NCBI RefSeq assembly: GCF_029626155.1
Contig: NZ_JARUBL010000001.1
Coordinates: forward strand, 1-64,000
DNA length: 64,000 nt
Source: Solwaraspora sp. WMMD1047
Lineage (GTDB): Bacteria > Actinomycetota > Actinomycetes > Mycobacteriales > Micromonosporaceae
Direction of reading: 5' to 3'
Each line of letters opens with the position of its first letter. The first letter of the stretch is position 1. The notes under the pieces were generated by a model, which saw only the letters and a list, made by a program, of their open reading frames with translations, had not been told where the DNA came from and searched no databases. Both the position numbers and the translations under genes were made by a program. Shown piece after piece: positions 1 through 6,650 of the stretch.

Positions 1-2
1 GA

Positions 3-555
3 GACCCCATCGTGCCCCTACCCGGCGCGGTCGACCTCGTCCTAGCACTCAACGCCACCAGACGCCCCCTCGCGGTCGCATCCAACTCCCCGGCAGCGAT
101 CGTCAAACGCTACCTCACCAAAATCGGCCTCCCCCGAGCCTTCGACACCATCATCGGCTGCGACGAAGTAGACGCGCCCAAGCCCGCACCGCACATCTAC
201 CTAGCCGTCTGCGCCCGCCTCGCTGTCGCGCCCGAAGACGCTGTAGCGATCGAGGACTCTCCGACCGGGGTTGCCGCCGCGCGCGCAGCCGGTATGTACG
301 TCATCGGCGTACCATCCAAACCGGGATCCACGCTCGCGGCGGACGCTACCTACCCGAGCCTCGCCGACCCAAGGCTGCGCCGCGCGCTTTACATCCCTGA
401 TCGCAACCATCTGAGCTTCGCCAGGATCGACGCGCCCGGCGGCGGGACCGGCGTCACGCCAAGCCTCCTCTCATCCTGGGAACGCTCGCCCGTTGGAGGA
501 CGAGGTAGTGGAAGGCTTCCCATCCGGCCACGTCGGACCGTCCTTGATCGCCAGC
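3..555 (+). pseudogene. HAD-superfamily hydrolase, N-terminus outside window, frame runs open into CRISPR array 1
   Basis: The frame is open from the first bases, so the true start lies upstream of the window. Residues near 'PLAVASNSP' (motif II region), 'KPAPHIYLAV' (motif III lysine) and 'VAIEDSPTGVAAARAAGM' (motif IV acidic pair) are typical of the beta-phosphoglucomutase-like HAD branch; the nucleophile DxD motif is off the left edge. Family members normally stop soon after a sequence like 'ADATYPSLADPRL' (around base 370). Here no stop occurs, and the frame reads through the array to base 1163. I infer the 3' end was lost or frameshifted when the CRISPR locus came to lie next to it. An intact gene with an odd C-terminal tail cannot be excluded. 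Confidence 0.6.
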
Positions 556-1196
556 GGACCACCCCCACGCCTGTGGGGAGGACGCCGGCAGCCGGCTACT
601 GGCGGCGTTGCGGGCCGGACCACCCCCACGCCCGTGGGGAGGACCGCTCAAAGTCCCCGAGCGTATTCGACCCCCTTCGGACCACCCCCACGCCCGTGGG
701 GAGGACGCAACAGGTGAGTGCGCCCAGGGAATCCCCTCCGGACCACCCCCACGCCCGTGGGGGGAGGACCGGTTGCCCGCGCACTTGGAGTCCCTCGCGG
801 ACGGAGCACCCCCACGCCCGTGGGGAGGACTTGTGGGCGAGCTGGCCGCGGTGGCGGTGGCATGGACCACCCCCACGGCCGTGGGGAGGACCGACGGATC
901 GCCTCCCGGCTGGTCTTGCGATCCGGACCACCCCCACGGCCGTGGGGAGGACACAACACCCCGGTCGGGCTGGCGCCCGACGCCAGGACCACCCCCACGG
1001 CCGTGGGGAGGACGCGCCCGACCTCAACGACACCGCAGCCCTCGGCGGACCACCCCCACGGCCGTGGGGAGGACGCCGACCCCGACGCCGCGCTCGACAG
1101 CCACGGCGGACCACCCCCACGGCCGTGGGGAGGACTCCGCGTCGACGGTCCCTGCGCGGATGAGCCCCGGACCACCCCCACGGCCGTGGGGAGGAC
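556..1196 (-). CRISPR. CRISPR array 1, type I-E, 11 repeats / 10 spacers
   Basis: Eleven 28-bp repeats start at 556, 617, 679, 740, 803, 864, 925, 986, 1047, 1108 and 1169, mostly 61 bp apart. Plus-strand copies begin GGACCACCCCCACG and end GTGGGGAGGAC. The canonical I-E orientation (GTCCTCCCCACGG...GTGGTCC) is therefore on the minus strand, with the leader on the right, next to cas3. The six leader-proximal repeats (864 onward) carry CGGCCG at the centre. The five distal ones carry CGCCCG or CGCCTG, and the one at 740 has two extra G. Distal degeneration fits growth from the right-hand leader. Confidence 0.98.
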
Positions 1197-1325
1197 ACTT
1201 CGCGACTTGGGACTTCACTGCTGGGTGACGGAATTGGATCGCCAGGGGCGTCGAGCGGAGATTGTCGTACCCGTGTGCTCTGCTCTTGCCCGCAATCGTT
1301 CCGCTCGCGTCGGTGAGGCCGCTGT
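1197..1325 (-). promoter_or_regulatory. Leader of array 1 and cas3 upstream region
   Basis: 129 bp between the first repeat of array 1 and the cas3 ATG. Read on the minus strand, the last bases before the repeat are CCCAAGTCGCGAAGT. The bases before array 2 are CCCAGGTCGCGAAGG, the same in 13 of 15 positions. I read this as the conserved leader-repeat junction used by Cas1-Cas2. The region should also hold the array promoter (minus) and a cas3 promoter (plus), but I see no convincing -35/-10 pair for either. Confidence 0.7.
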
Positions 1326-4085
1326 ATGAGTCATGAGGCAATTGTGGATCTTCGGATCTGGGGTAAGGAACGAGGGCTCGCCTCGCCGTATCCGTTGCTC
1401 TGGCATTTGGTGGATACAGCAGCGGTGGCCGGAGCCCTTTGGGATGGTCACCTGACCGCTGGCCAGCGACGGTTCGTCGCCAGCGGGATGGACGTCGATG
1501 AGGGTCACGCCCGGCTCCTCGTCATGCTCTGGGCCGGGCTTCACGATCTTGGCAAGGCGAGCCCGGGTTTCCAGGTGCAATGCCAACGCGCCTACGAGCC
1601 ACTTCGTGCAGATCCAGCTTACGGTCTTGTTGCCGGCGGGCGGGATCTCGGTCATGACATGGCGTCACAGCTTGCGTTGGTCAAGCTACTTGGTCAGGAT
1701 CGGCCGCAGGTGGGTCCGAGGAGCGGGCAGCCCGCATATCGGGTGGCGCAGATGCTTGGTGGTCATCATGGTCGGTTTCGGAGCGCCCAGCATCGTGACT
1801 TGATTGCGGGACGGCTTGGCGGGGGCAGCTGGGCGTCCCAGCGGAGCGCATTGTTTCGGACGATTACGAAGGCTGTAGGAAGCCCTGCCTCTCCGGAGCG
1901 CGTCGATCCGCGCGTCGCGGTCCTGGTCACGGGGCTGATCATTCTGGCTGACTGGCTCGCGAGTCAGGAGCACTATCTACGTGGTCAGTTGCTGTCTGTC
2001 CCCGCCGATTCGTCGGTCGAGGTCGTCGCGGCCCATCTGGCCGGTCTGTGCGGTCGGGCTACTCGGCTCCTCGATGGCGCTGGGCTGGGCGTCCCGATCC
2101 TGCGACAGCTAACTTTCGAGGAAGTCTTTCCCTTCAGACCCAACGCCTTGCAGCGGTCTATCCGTGACGAACTGCTGCCAAGGGTCGATGGGCCGGGTCT
2201 GTTGATCGTGACTGCTGCGACCGGCGACGGGAAGACCGAAGTGGCATTGATCGCGGCACGAGAGCTAGCCGAGGTCTCCGACGCCAGTGGCTTCTATTTT
2301 GCCCTTCCCACGATGGCTACCGCTGACCAGATGTACAAGCGAGTCCGGGAGTTCACGAACCGGGTCGCGGATGGACCTGCGGCGGTGACGTTGCTGCACA
2401 GTCTGTCCTGGTTGAATGCCGCGTACGAGGGGAGTCCGAAGGACGAGCCGCAGGGCGACAGCGATGTCGCTTCGAGCGACAAGTACACCTTGACGGCTGC
2501 GCCAGACTGGTTGAAGGGGCGTAAGCGCGGGCTGCTCGCTGGTTTCAGCGTGGGCACAATCGATCAGGCGCTGATGGCCGCGCTCGCTACCCGGCACAAT
2601 GCGTTGAGGCTGCTCGGTCTGTCCGGCAAGGTCTTCATCGTTGACGAGGCGCACTCGTATGACGACTACATGCGTGCGGTTCTCTGCAAGCTCCTCACCT
2701 GGCTCGGTTCGATGCGCTGCTCGGTGATTCTGCTCTCCGCGACTCTGCCTGCCAGCCATGTTCACAGCCTCGCCGCTGCGTACCGACGCGGCGCAGGCCT
2801 CCCTCCAGTTCGCCTTGGACCCGTTCCCTACCCGGGATGGGTGTTCGTCCCAGCCCGCTCTGGTGGGTCATCGATTACCATCTCAACCGAGGCGCAGGCC
2901 GCTGTCGCAACCGGGCGACGCATCCCCCTGCGGCTGGATATCCGGCCGGTGCGTCACAGCAGCGGTTCCGAGACCAGCGATCCGTCTGACCGTCGGGCCG
3001 TGCTGGAAGCCGTGCTTACCCCTCTCGTGCGGGACCGCGGATACGCGGCCGTGGTCTGCAACACGGTCGATGACGCGCAGCAGACCTACGAGATGACGCG
3101 AGAGTGGACTCGGGATCGGGCCGAGGTCTACCTTCTGCACTCGCGATTCCCGTCCGGGCAGCGCGAGGAGATCACCCAACGAATCGTCGCGCTCCTCGGC
3201 AAGGACAGCATCGAACGGCACAAGAGAGTAATCGTCGTCGCGACTCAGGTGATAGAACAGTCCCTCGACCTCGACTTCGATCTGGTCGTCAGCGATCTGG
3301 CGCCGCTGGCCCAGGTGCTGCAGCGCGCGGGTCGCTGTCATCGACACGCCCGGGCGCGGCCGGCCTGGGCGCGAACACCCCGTCTGGTCATCCTCGACCC
3401 GCACCACGATGGCCGTTACGCGAAGCCACGCCGCTGGGGCGACGTCTACCACGACTACCTGCTGCGGGCGACGCACCTGCGGCTCAGCGGTGTGGAGACG
3501 ATCCGGATACCCGAGGACGTCCAAGAGCATATGGAAGCCGTTTACAGCCCGACCGGCATCGTCGACCCCCAACTCAGGGACGAGCACACCGACTATCAGG
3601 TGGATGAGATGGTGGGTCGGCAGGCGGCCGAGTTGTGGACTATCCCAGACCCAAGCAGCCTCGGCGACCTTTCCCTCCTCAGCGAGTGCGAGGTCGCCGA
3701 CGGGCAGGCGGCGACACGGCTGGGAGCCGATTCGGTCCGGGTGCTCTGCTGCTATCTCGACTCCGACGGTAGGCAATGGCTCGACCCTCACCGCCGGCAT
3801 CCGTTACCCCATCACGGATCCGGCCTCGATGGCCGATATCAGCCTGACGACATCCGGTCGCTGCTCAAGCTGAGCATTCCCGTCCGAGAGTCCCTGATCA
3901 GCGGCTACAAACCCGACGCCGAGCGACCCGCACGATGGGACAAGACTCCATGGCTCAGCGAGCTCCATCCTCTCTGGTTCCCGATCGGACCCGCCGGAAC
4001 TCATCCGATCGAGATCGGCGGTCGCCTCGTCCACCTCGACCGGGATCTCGGCCTGATCATCCGCAGAACGACCGGCCACAGGTGA
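1326..4085 (+). CDS. cas3: CRISPR-associated nuclease/helicase Cas3 (type I-E)
   Basis: 919 residues with the HD nuclease fused to an SF2 helicase, as expected for Cas3, which is recruited by Cascade after R-loop formation and degrades the target DNA. HD-domain signatures are H27 in 'LLWHLVDTAAVA', H73-D74 in 'GLHDLGKASPGF' and a later 'GGHHGRF'. Helicase motifs follow in order: Walker A 'ATGDGKTE' (about 299-306), 'VDEAHSYD' (about 440), 'LLSATLP' (about 469), 'ATQVIEQSLDLDFD' (about 637) and 'QRAGRCHRH' (about 666). All key residues look intact, so the enzyme should be active. It is separated from the Cascade operon by the 0.4-kb module at 4086-4494 rather than being translationally coupled to it. 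Confidence 0.97.
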   Translation: MSHEAIVDLRIWGKERGLASPYPLLWHLVDTAAVAGALWDGHLTAGQRRFVASGMDVDEGHARLLVMLWAGLHDLGKASPGFQVQCQRAYEPLRADPAYGLVAGGRDLGHDMASQLALVKLLGQDRPQVGPRSGQPAYRVAQMLGGHHGRFRSAQHRDLIAGRLGGGSWASQRSALFRTITKAVGSPASPERVDPRVAVLVTGLIILADWLASQEHYLRGQLLSVPADSSVEVVAAHLAGLCGRATRLLDGAGLGVPILRQLTFEEVFPFRPNALQRSIRDELLPRVDGPGLLIVTAATGDGKTEVALIAARELAEVSDASGFYFALPTMATADQMYKRVREFTNRVADGPAAVTLLHSLSWLNAAYEGSPKDEPQGDSDVASSDKYTLTAAPDWLKGRKRGLLAGFSVGTIDQALMAALATRHNALRLLGLSGKVFIVDEAHSYDDYMRAVLCKLLTWLGSMRCSVILLSATLPASHVHSLAAAYRRGAGLPPVRLGPVPYPGWVFVPARSGGSSITISTEAQAAVATGRRIPLRLDIRPVRHSSGSETSDPSDRRAVLEAVLTPLVRDRGYAAVVCNTVDDAQQTYEMTREWTRDRAEVYLLHSRFPSGQREEITQRIVALLGKDSIERHKRVIVVATQVIEQSLDLDFDLVVSDLAPLAQVLQRAGRCHRHARARPAWARTPRLVILDPHHDGRYAKPRRWGDVYHDYLLRATHLRLSGVETIRIPEDVQEHMEAVYSPTGIVDPQLRDEHTDYQVDEMVGRQAAELWTIPDPSSLGDLSLLSECEVADGQAATRLGADSVRVLCCYLDSDGRQWLDPHRRHPLPHHGSGLDGRYQPDDIRSLLKLSIPVRESLISGYKPDAERPARWDKTPWLSELHPLWFPIGPAGTHPIEIGGRLVHLDRDLGLIIRRTTGHR

Positions 4086-4092
4086 CGACCAG

Positions 4093-4120
4093 TTGCCGGC
4101 ATCGCAGAGTGCTGTACTCT
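4093..4120 (+). promoter_or_regulatory. Candidate promoter of the 36-aa ORF
   Basis: TTGCCG (4093-4098) and TACTCT (4115-4120) are separated by 16 bp and resemble -35/-10 elements of the housekeeping sigma factor. Transcription would start near 4127, giving a 5' leader of about 40 nt. The -10 box lies inside the 32-bp footprint that Cascade would cover if guided by the pseudo-spacer described below. The assignment rests on motif match and position only. Confidence 0.5.
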
Positions 4121-4152
4121 GTGGACGCGCGCCGCTAACCACCCATTGCCTT
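4118..4152 (+). promoter_or_regulatory. Predicted Cascade target of the pseudo-crRNA, with CTT/AAG PAM
   Basis: The plus strand 4139-4149 is CCACCCATTGC. On the minus strand this is GCAATGGGTGG, preceded by AAG (4152-4150), the canonical I-E PAM. The pseudo-spacer encoded at 4375-4343 starts GCAATTGGTGG, so positions 1-5 and 7-11 are identical and only position 6 differs. Position 6 is the flipped-out base in type I-E R-loops. Beyond position 11 similarity is at chance level. A full 32-bp footprint (4118-4149) would cover part of the -10 box and the likely transcription start. Confidence 0.7.
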
Positions 4153-4166
4153 TCCAGGAGGTCCGA

Positions 4167-4277
4167 ATGCAGACCCGAGCCGGGCTCGGCCTAACACTCA
4201 AGTTGCCGCAAACCACCGTCGTCCTCGTCATCGTCCTGGTGGTCCACCTCATCGTGCTAGGCATCGCCAGCGCGTAG
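4167..4277 (+). CDS. 36-aa single-helix hydrophobic peptide, candidate CreT-like toxin
   Basis: A small ORF with a near-perfect Shine-Dalgarno site (AGGAGG at 4156-4161, 5 nt before the ATG) and a stop at 4275-4277. Residues 14-36 form one hydrophobic stretch rich in V, I and L with a single histidine. The first 12 residues are short and basic (one R, one K). This resembles the small membrane toxins of type I toxin-antitoxin systems. Several codons that are rare in high-GC actinomycetes fall in the first half (CGA at codon 4, CTA at 9, ACA at 10, TTG at 13, CAA at 15). That also suits an RNA- or tRNA-sequestering toxin of the CreT kind. It has its own promoter and terminator and sits between cas3 and cas8e. 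Function is inferred from architecture; a regulatory leader peptide is the alternative. Confidence 0.65.
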   Translation: MQTRAGLGLTLKLPQTTVVLVIVLVVHLIVLGIASA

Positions 4278-4287
4278 TCCTGGCAGG

Positions 4288-4318
4288 GGCTGGCCGACAA
4301 GTTCCTTGTCGGCCAGCC
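4288..4318 (+). terminator. Strong hairpin terminator after the 36-aa ORF
   Basis: Perfect 14-bp inverted repeat GGCTGGCCGACAAG / CTTGTCGGCCAGCC around a 3-nt loop, starting 11 nt after the stop codon. There is no U-tract, as is common in actinomycetes. Its right arm overlaps the last 4 bp of pseudo-repeat 2, so it could also stop the pseudo-crRNA transcript coming from the other side. Confidence 0.85.
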
Positions 4319-4403
4319 TGCCCTCACGACCGTGAGGAAGATGACGGCAGACCGGTAGCGGCTCCACCAATTGCCGGCGCACCCCCACGAGCATGGGGAA
4401 CCA
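4315..4403 (-). ncRNA. CreA-like pseudo-crRNA: two degenerate repeats flanking one 33-nt pseudo-spacer
   Basis: Read on the minus strand: pseudo-repeat 1 (4403-4376), pseudo-spacer (4375-4343, 33 nt), pseudo-repeat 2 (4342-4315). Each pseudo-repeat matches the canonical 28-bp repeat at 19 of 28 positions, and their 61-bp spacing equals that of the working arrays. Both keep the 7-bp Cas6e hairpin. Pseudo-repeat 2 has CCTCACG/CGTGAGG, a compensated C-G to T-A change against the real CCCCACG/CGTGGGG. Pseudo-repeat 1 keeps the stem with one G-U pair. A possible -10 (TATGCT, 4414-4409) lies just upstream. The leader motif of the true arrays is absent, so this unit should not gain spacers. In the known CreTA systems such an RNA guides Cascade to the toxin promoter without triggering Cas3. 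Confidence 0.8.
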
Positions 4404-4494
4404 TCCGCAGCATATGTCATCCATCCGACAGGTGTCTTGGAGCGTCCGAACGCTTGCGGCACTGTCTGGCAGTCCTCCGCTCCGAAGGGTGAAC

Positions 4495-5973
4495 ATGGTC
4501 TCCGCCTCGTTCGATCTCCTCGTCGAGCCCTGGCTCCCCGTTCGTGCGGGTGAGCAGACGGTCTCGGTCGGACTCCGTGAGCTTTATCTACGTGCCCATG
4601 AGTTCGACGATCTTGTGGTGCCGGTGCCGCCGGCGGCGTCGGGGCTCTGGCGGATCCTCTACGCGATCACCGCTCGGCTCACCGGCTTGGACAAGCGGAG
4701 CTCCTGGGCGGAGCGTCAGGGTCATGTTCTCGATCGGCGGCGCTTCGATCCGGAGAGTGTGACCGCCTACTTTGATCAGTACCGGAACTCCTTTGATCTG
4801 TTCCACCCGGAGCGGCCGTGGTTGCAGGATCCGCGTCTGAGGTCGCAGTGCGCGAAGACGTCGGGTGTCAACAAGCTGGTCTTCGGCCGGCCAGCTGGCA
4901 ACGCGCAGGTGTGGTTTGGGCACTATAACGACCTTGCTCCGCTGCCTTTGCCGGCAGCTGAAGCGGCGTGGCACCTCGTCGCTCAGCTCTACTATGGCGC
5001 TTCAGGTCGTTGCACCAGCCGGGAGGTCGACGGGCAGAAGTTCGCCAACAGCAACGCCGGACCGCTGCGATCGGCGATGTCGTACCACCCACTCGGCGGA
5101 GCTCTTTTCGAGTCTCTCGTGCTTGGCGTTCCCGGGGAGCACACGGCGAACGATGAGCCTGACCTGTGTCCGTGGGAGCGCCCTGCCCTGCTGGACCCAC
5201 TAGCTCCGCCGCCAGCGCTGACTTGGCCCGGTGGGCTGTTGACCGGCCGGTTTCAGCACGCCGTCCTGTTGGTTCCCGACGAGGATGGCCGGGTCGTCAC
5301 CGATGCGTACCTCACCTGGGGTAGACGCACGCCTCCGATGCAGACGCCTGATCCTTACGTGATTCGACGGTTCAGCAAGCAGGGCAGCTGGTACCAGCTG
5401 CCGGCCGACGGTTCTCGAGCGCTGTGGCGGGATGTGCCAGCGCTGCTCTGCGACATCACAGACGAAAGTCAGCGCCCGAGGATCCTCGTGAGCGCCCAGG
5501 ATTTCGATGAAGGTGAGCAGCGTGTCCGCGCCTTCGGCTTCGACCAGGACGGCCAAGCCAAGGATAGGCAGTGGTTCACCTCGGTCACCCCACCGATCTT
5601 ACGCTGGATGATCAAGTACGACGAAGAGGCAGCGGTTGAGAGCGTGACCGTCGTCAAAGCTGCGGAGGATGTCGGCAACGTGCTGGCCTACCTGATGAAA
5701 CTGGCCTGGCAGGAGTCAACCGATGTCAAGGACCGGGTCGGGCCGTGGGTGGCTCGGGTGAAGACCCATTACTGGCCACGAGCAGAAGACCTGTTCTGGT
5801 CGCACCTGCACAACCGGACGTGGGCCACTGCCCGGAAGTCATACCGACAGCTCGGGCACGAGGCCATCGACTGGGCGACCAATGGCGAGGCTCACCTTCC
5901 CCGCTTCGCTGCCGCCATCGACAAGGCACACCACCGGCTCACCGGTAAACGCCAGAAGGGTAAGGCGAAGTGA
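4495..5973 (+). CDS. cas8e: Cascade large subunit Cas8e (Cse1/CasA)
   Basis: 492 residues starting at the ATG at 4495 (MVSASFDLLVEPWLPV), preceded by GAAGGGTG. The open frame extends upstream to 4393, but that part would overlap pseudo-repeat 1 and lacks family similarity. The opening 'FDLLVEPWLPV' is a Cse1 hallmark. Residues about 121-136 ('KTSGVNKLVFGRPAGN') correspond to the L1 loop region that contacts the PAM in characterised Cse1 proteins. Cas8e recognises the PAM and recruits Cas3. It is the first gene of a seven-gene operon and overlaps cse2 by 4 nt (GTGA). Confidence 0.96.
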   Translation: MVSASFDLLVEPWLPVRAGEQTVSVGLRELYLRAHEFDDLVVPVPPAASGLWRILYAITARLTGLDKRSSWAERQGHVLDRRRFDPESVTAYFDQYRNSFDLFHPERPWLQDPRLRSQCAKTSGVNKLVFGRPAGNAQVWFGHYNDLAPLPLPAAEAAWHLVAQLYYGASGRCTSREVDGQKFANSNAGPLRSAMSYHPLGGALFESLVLGVPGEHTANDEPDLCPWERPALLDPLAPPPALTWPGGLLTGRFQHAVLLVPDEDGRVVTDAYLTWGRRTPPMQTPDPYVIRRFSKQGSWYQLPADGSRALWRDVPALLCDITDESQRPRILVSAQDFDEGEQRVRAFGFDQDGQAKDRQWFTSVTPPILRWMIKYDEEAAVESVTVVKAAEDVGNVLAYLMKLAWQESTDVKDRVGPWVARVKTHYWPRAEDLFWSHLHNRTWATARKSYRQLGHEAIDWATNGEAHLPRFAAAIDKAHHRLTGKRQKGKAK

Positions 5974-6650
5974 GTACCGACACCGCGACTCCCTTGTCAA
6001 TCGACATGATTGACAAGTTCGTCCAACACGTCATCGGACTGTGCGCGAACGTTCCGGAGCGGCGCTCCTCGTTGCGTCGTGGGCTCGGGCGACCACCGGA
6101 GCAGGCGTACGGCATGCACGCCACCGTCGCCCGCTGGCTGCCCCGCCAGAGCGACCGGGCGCAGGAGTACGCCCTGTACTCCGTAGCAGCCATGATTGCT
6201 GCTCAAACCCGCAGCGGTCAGCGCGGATCGGCGACAAGAATCGGCCCTGACGATCCGGCCACGGATGCGCCCGACAGCGATATCGAGGACGGCCTGGGGG
6301 ACGTCGGGAACGGTCCGGAACTCGGCACCGCCCGCCAGCGGCTCTCCAGCAGGCCCAGTATCGGCACTGCGCTGGCCCGGGCGGTGAATGCTACGGCGGC
6401 AAGCCGAGGTCGTATCAGCCGCACAACCGCGGAGAAGCGGCTGCACCTGCTCGTCAGGCAGGACCTAACCGGGGTGCATCGGCAGCTACCCGGCCTCGTC
6501 CAGCACATCCGGTCCGTGGAAACGGCCATCGACTGGGTTCGGCTCATTGACGACCTGCGCAAGTGGGATCAGGAACGTGAGCTCGTCGCCAAACGGTGGC
6601 TACAAGACTTCTACCGCACTCTGAATCCCGAGAACGAGGAGCAAGCATGA
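5970..6650 (+). CDS. cse2: Cascade small subunit Cse2 (CasB)
   Basis: 226 residues from a GTG start overlapping the cas8e stop (GTGA), implying translational coupling. The sequence has 'VIGLCANVPERRSSLRRGLGRPPEQAYGMHATVARWLP' near the N-terminus and the 'RQDLTGVHRQLPGLVQHIRS' helix near the C-terminus, both usual for Cse2. The family is all-helical and bridges the Cas7 backbone, holding the displaced strand. A linker of about 50 residues rich in D, G and P (about 90-125) makes it longer than the E. coli protein, which is common in actinobacterial members. Confidence 0.94.
   Translation: MSTDTATPLSIDMIDKFVQHVIGLCANVPERRSSLRRGLGRPPEQAYGMHATVARWLPRQSDRAQEYALYSVAAMIAAQTRSGQRGSATRIGPDDPATDAPDSDIEDGLGDVGNGPELGTARQRLSSRPSIGTALARAVNATAASRGRISRTTAEKRLHLLVRQDLTGVHRQLPGLVQHIRSVETAIDWVRLIDDLRKWDQERELVAKRWLQDFYRTLNPENEEQA

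Noticed and set aside
487-501. Possible extra degenerate repeat (CGCCCGTTGGAGGAC) left of array 1
   Set aside because: Only about 15 bases resemble the repeat and the distance to the next repeat is 54 bp instead of 33, so it could be chance; at most a decayed terminal repeat.
454-1329. Several long open frames on both strands across array 1
   Set aside because: They translate the CRISPR repeat (recurring [18 protein letters not shown] or SSPRAWGWS blocks) and are by-products of a GC-rich repeat whose period shifts frame without stops.
4376-4403. Reading the repeat-like sequence before cas8e as a normal solo CRISPR repeat or array remnant
   Set aside because: A second repeat-like unit at exactly 61 bp, conserved hairpins with a compensatory change and a PAM-flanked seed match favour a dedicated regulatory RNA over random decay.
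4393-4494. Upstream extension of cas8e to the ATG at 4393
   Set aside because: It would overlap pseudo-repeat 1 and adds residues unrelated to Cse1; the ATG at 4495 has a ribosome-binding site and starts directly with the family signature.
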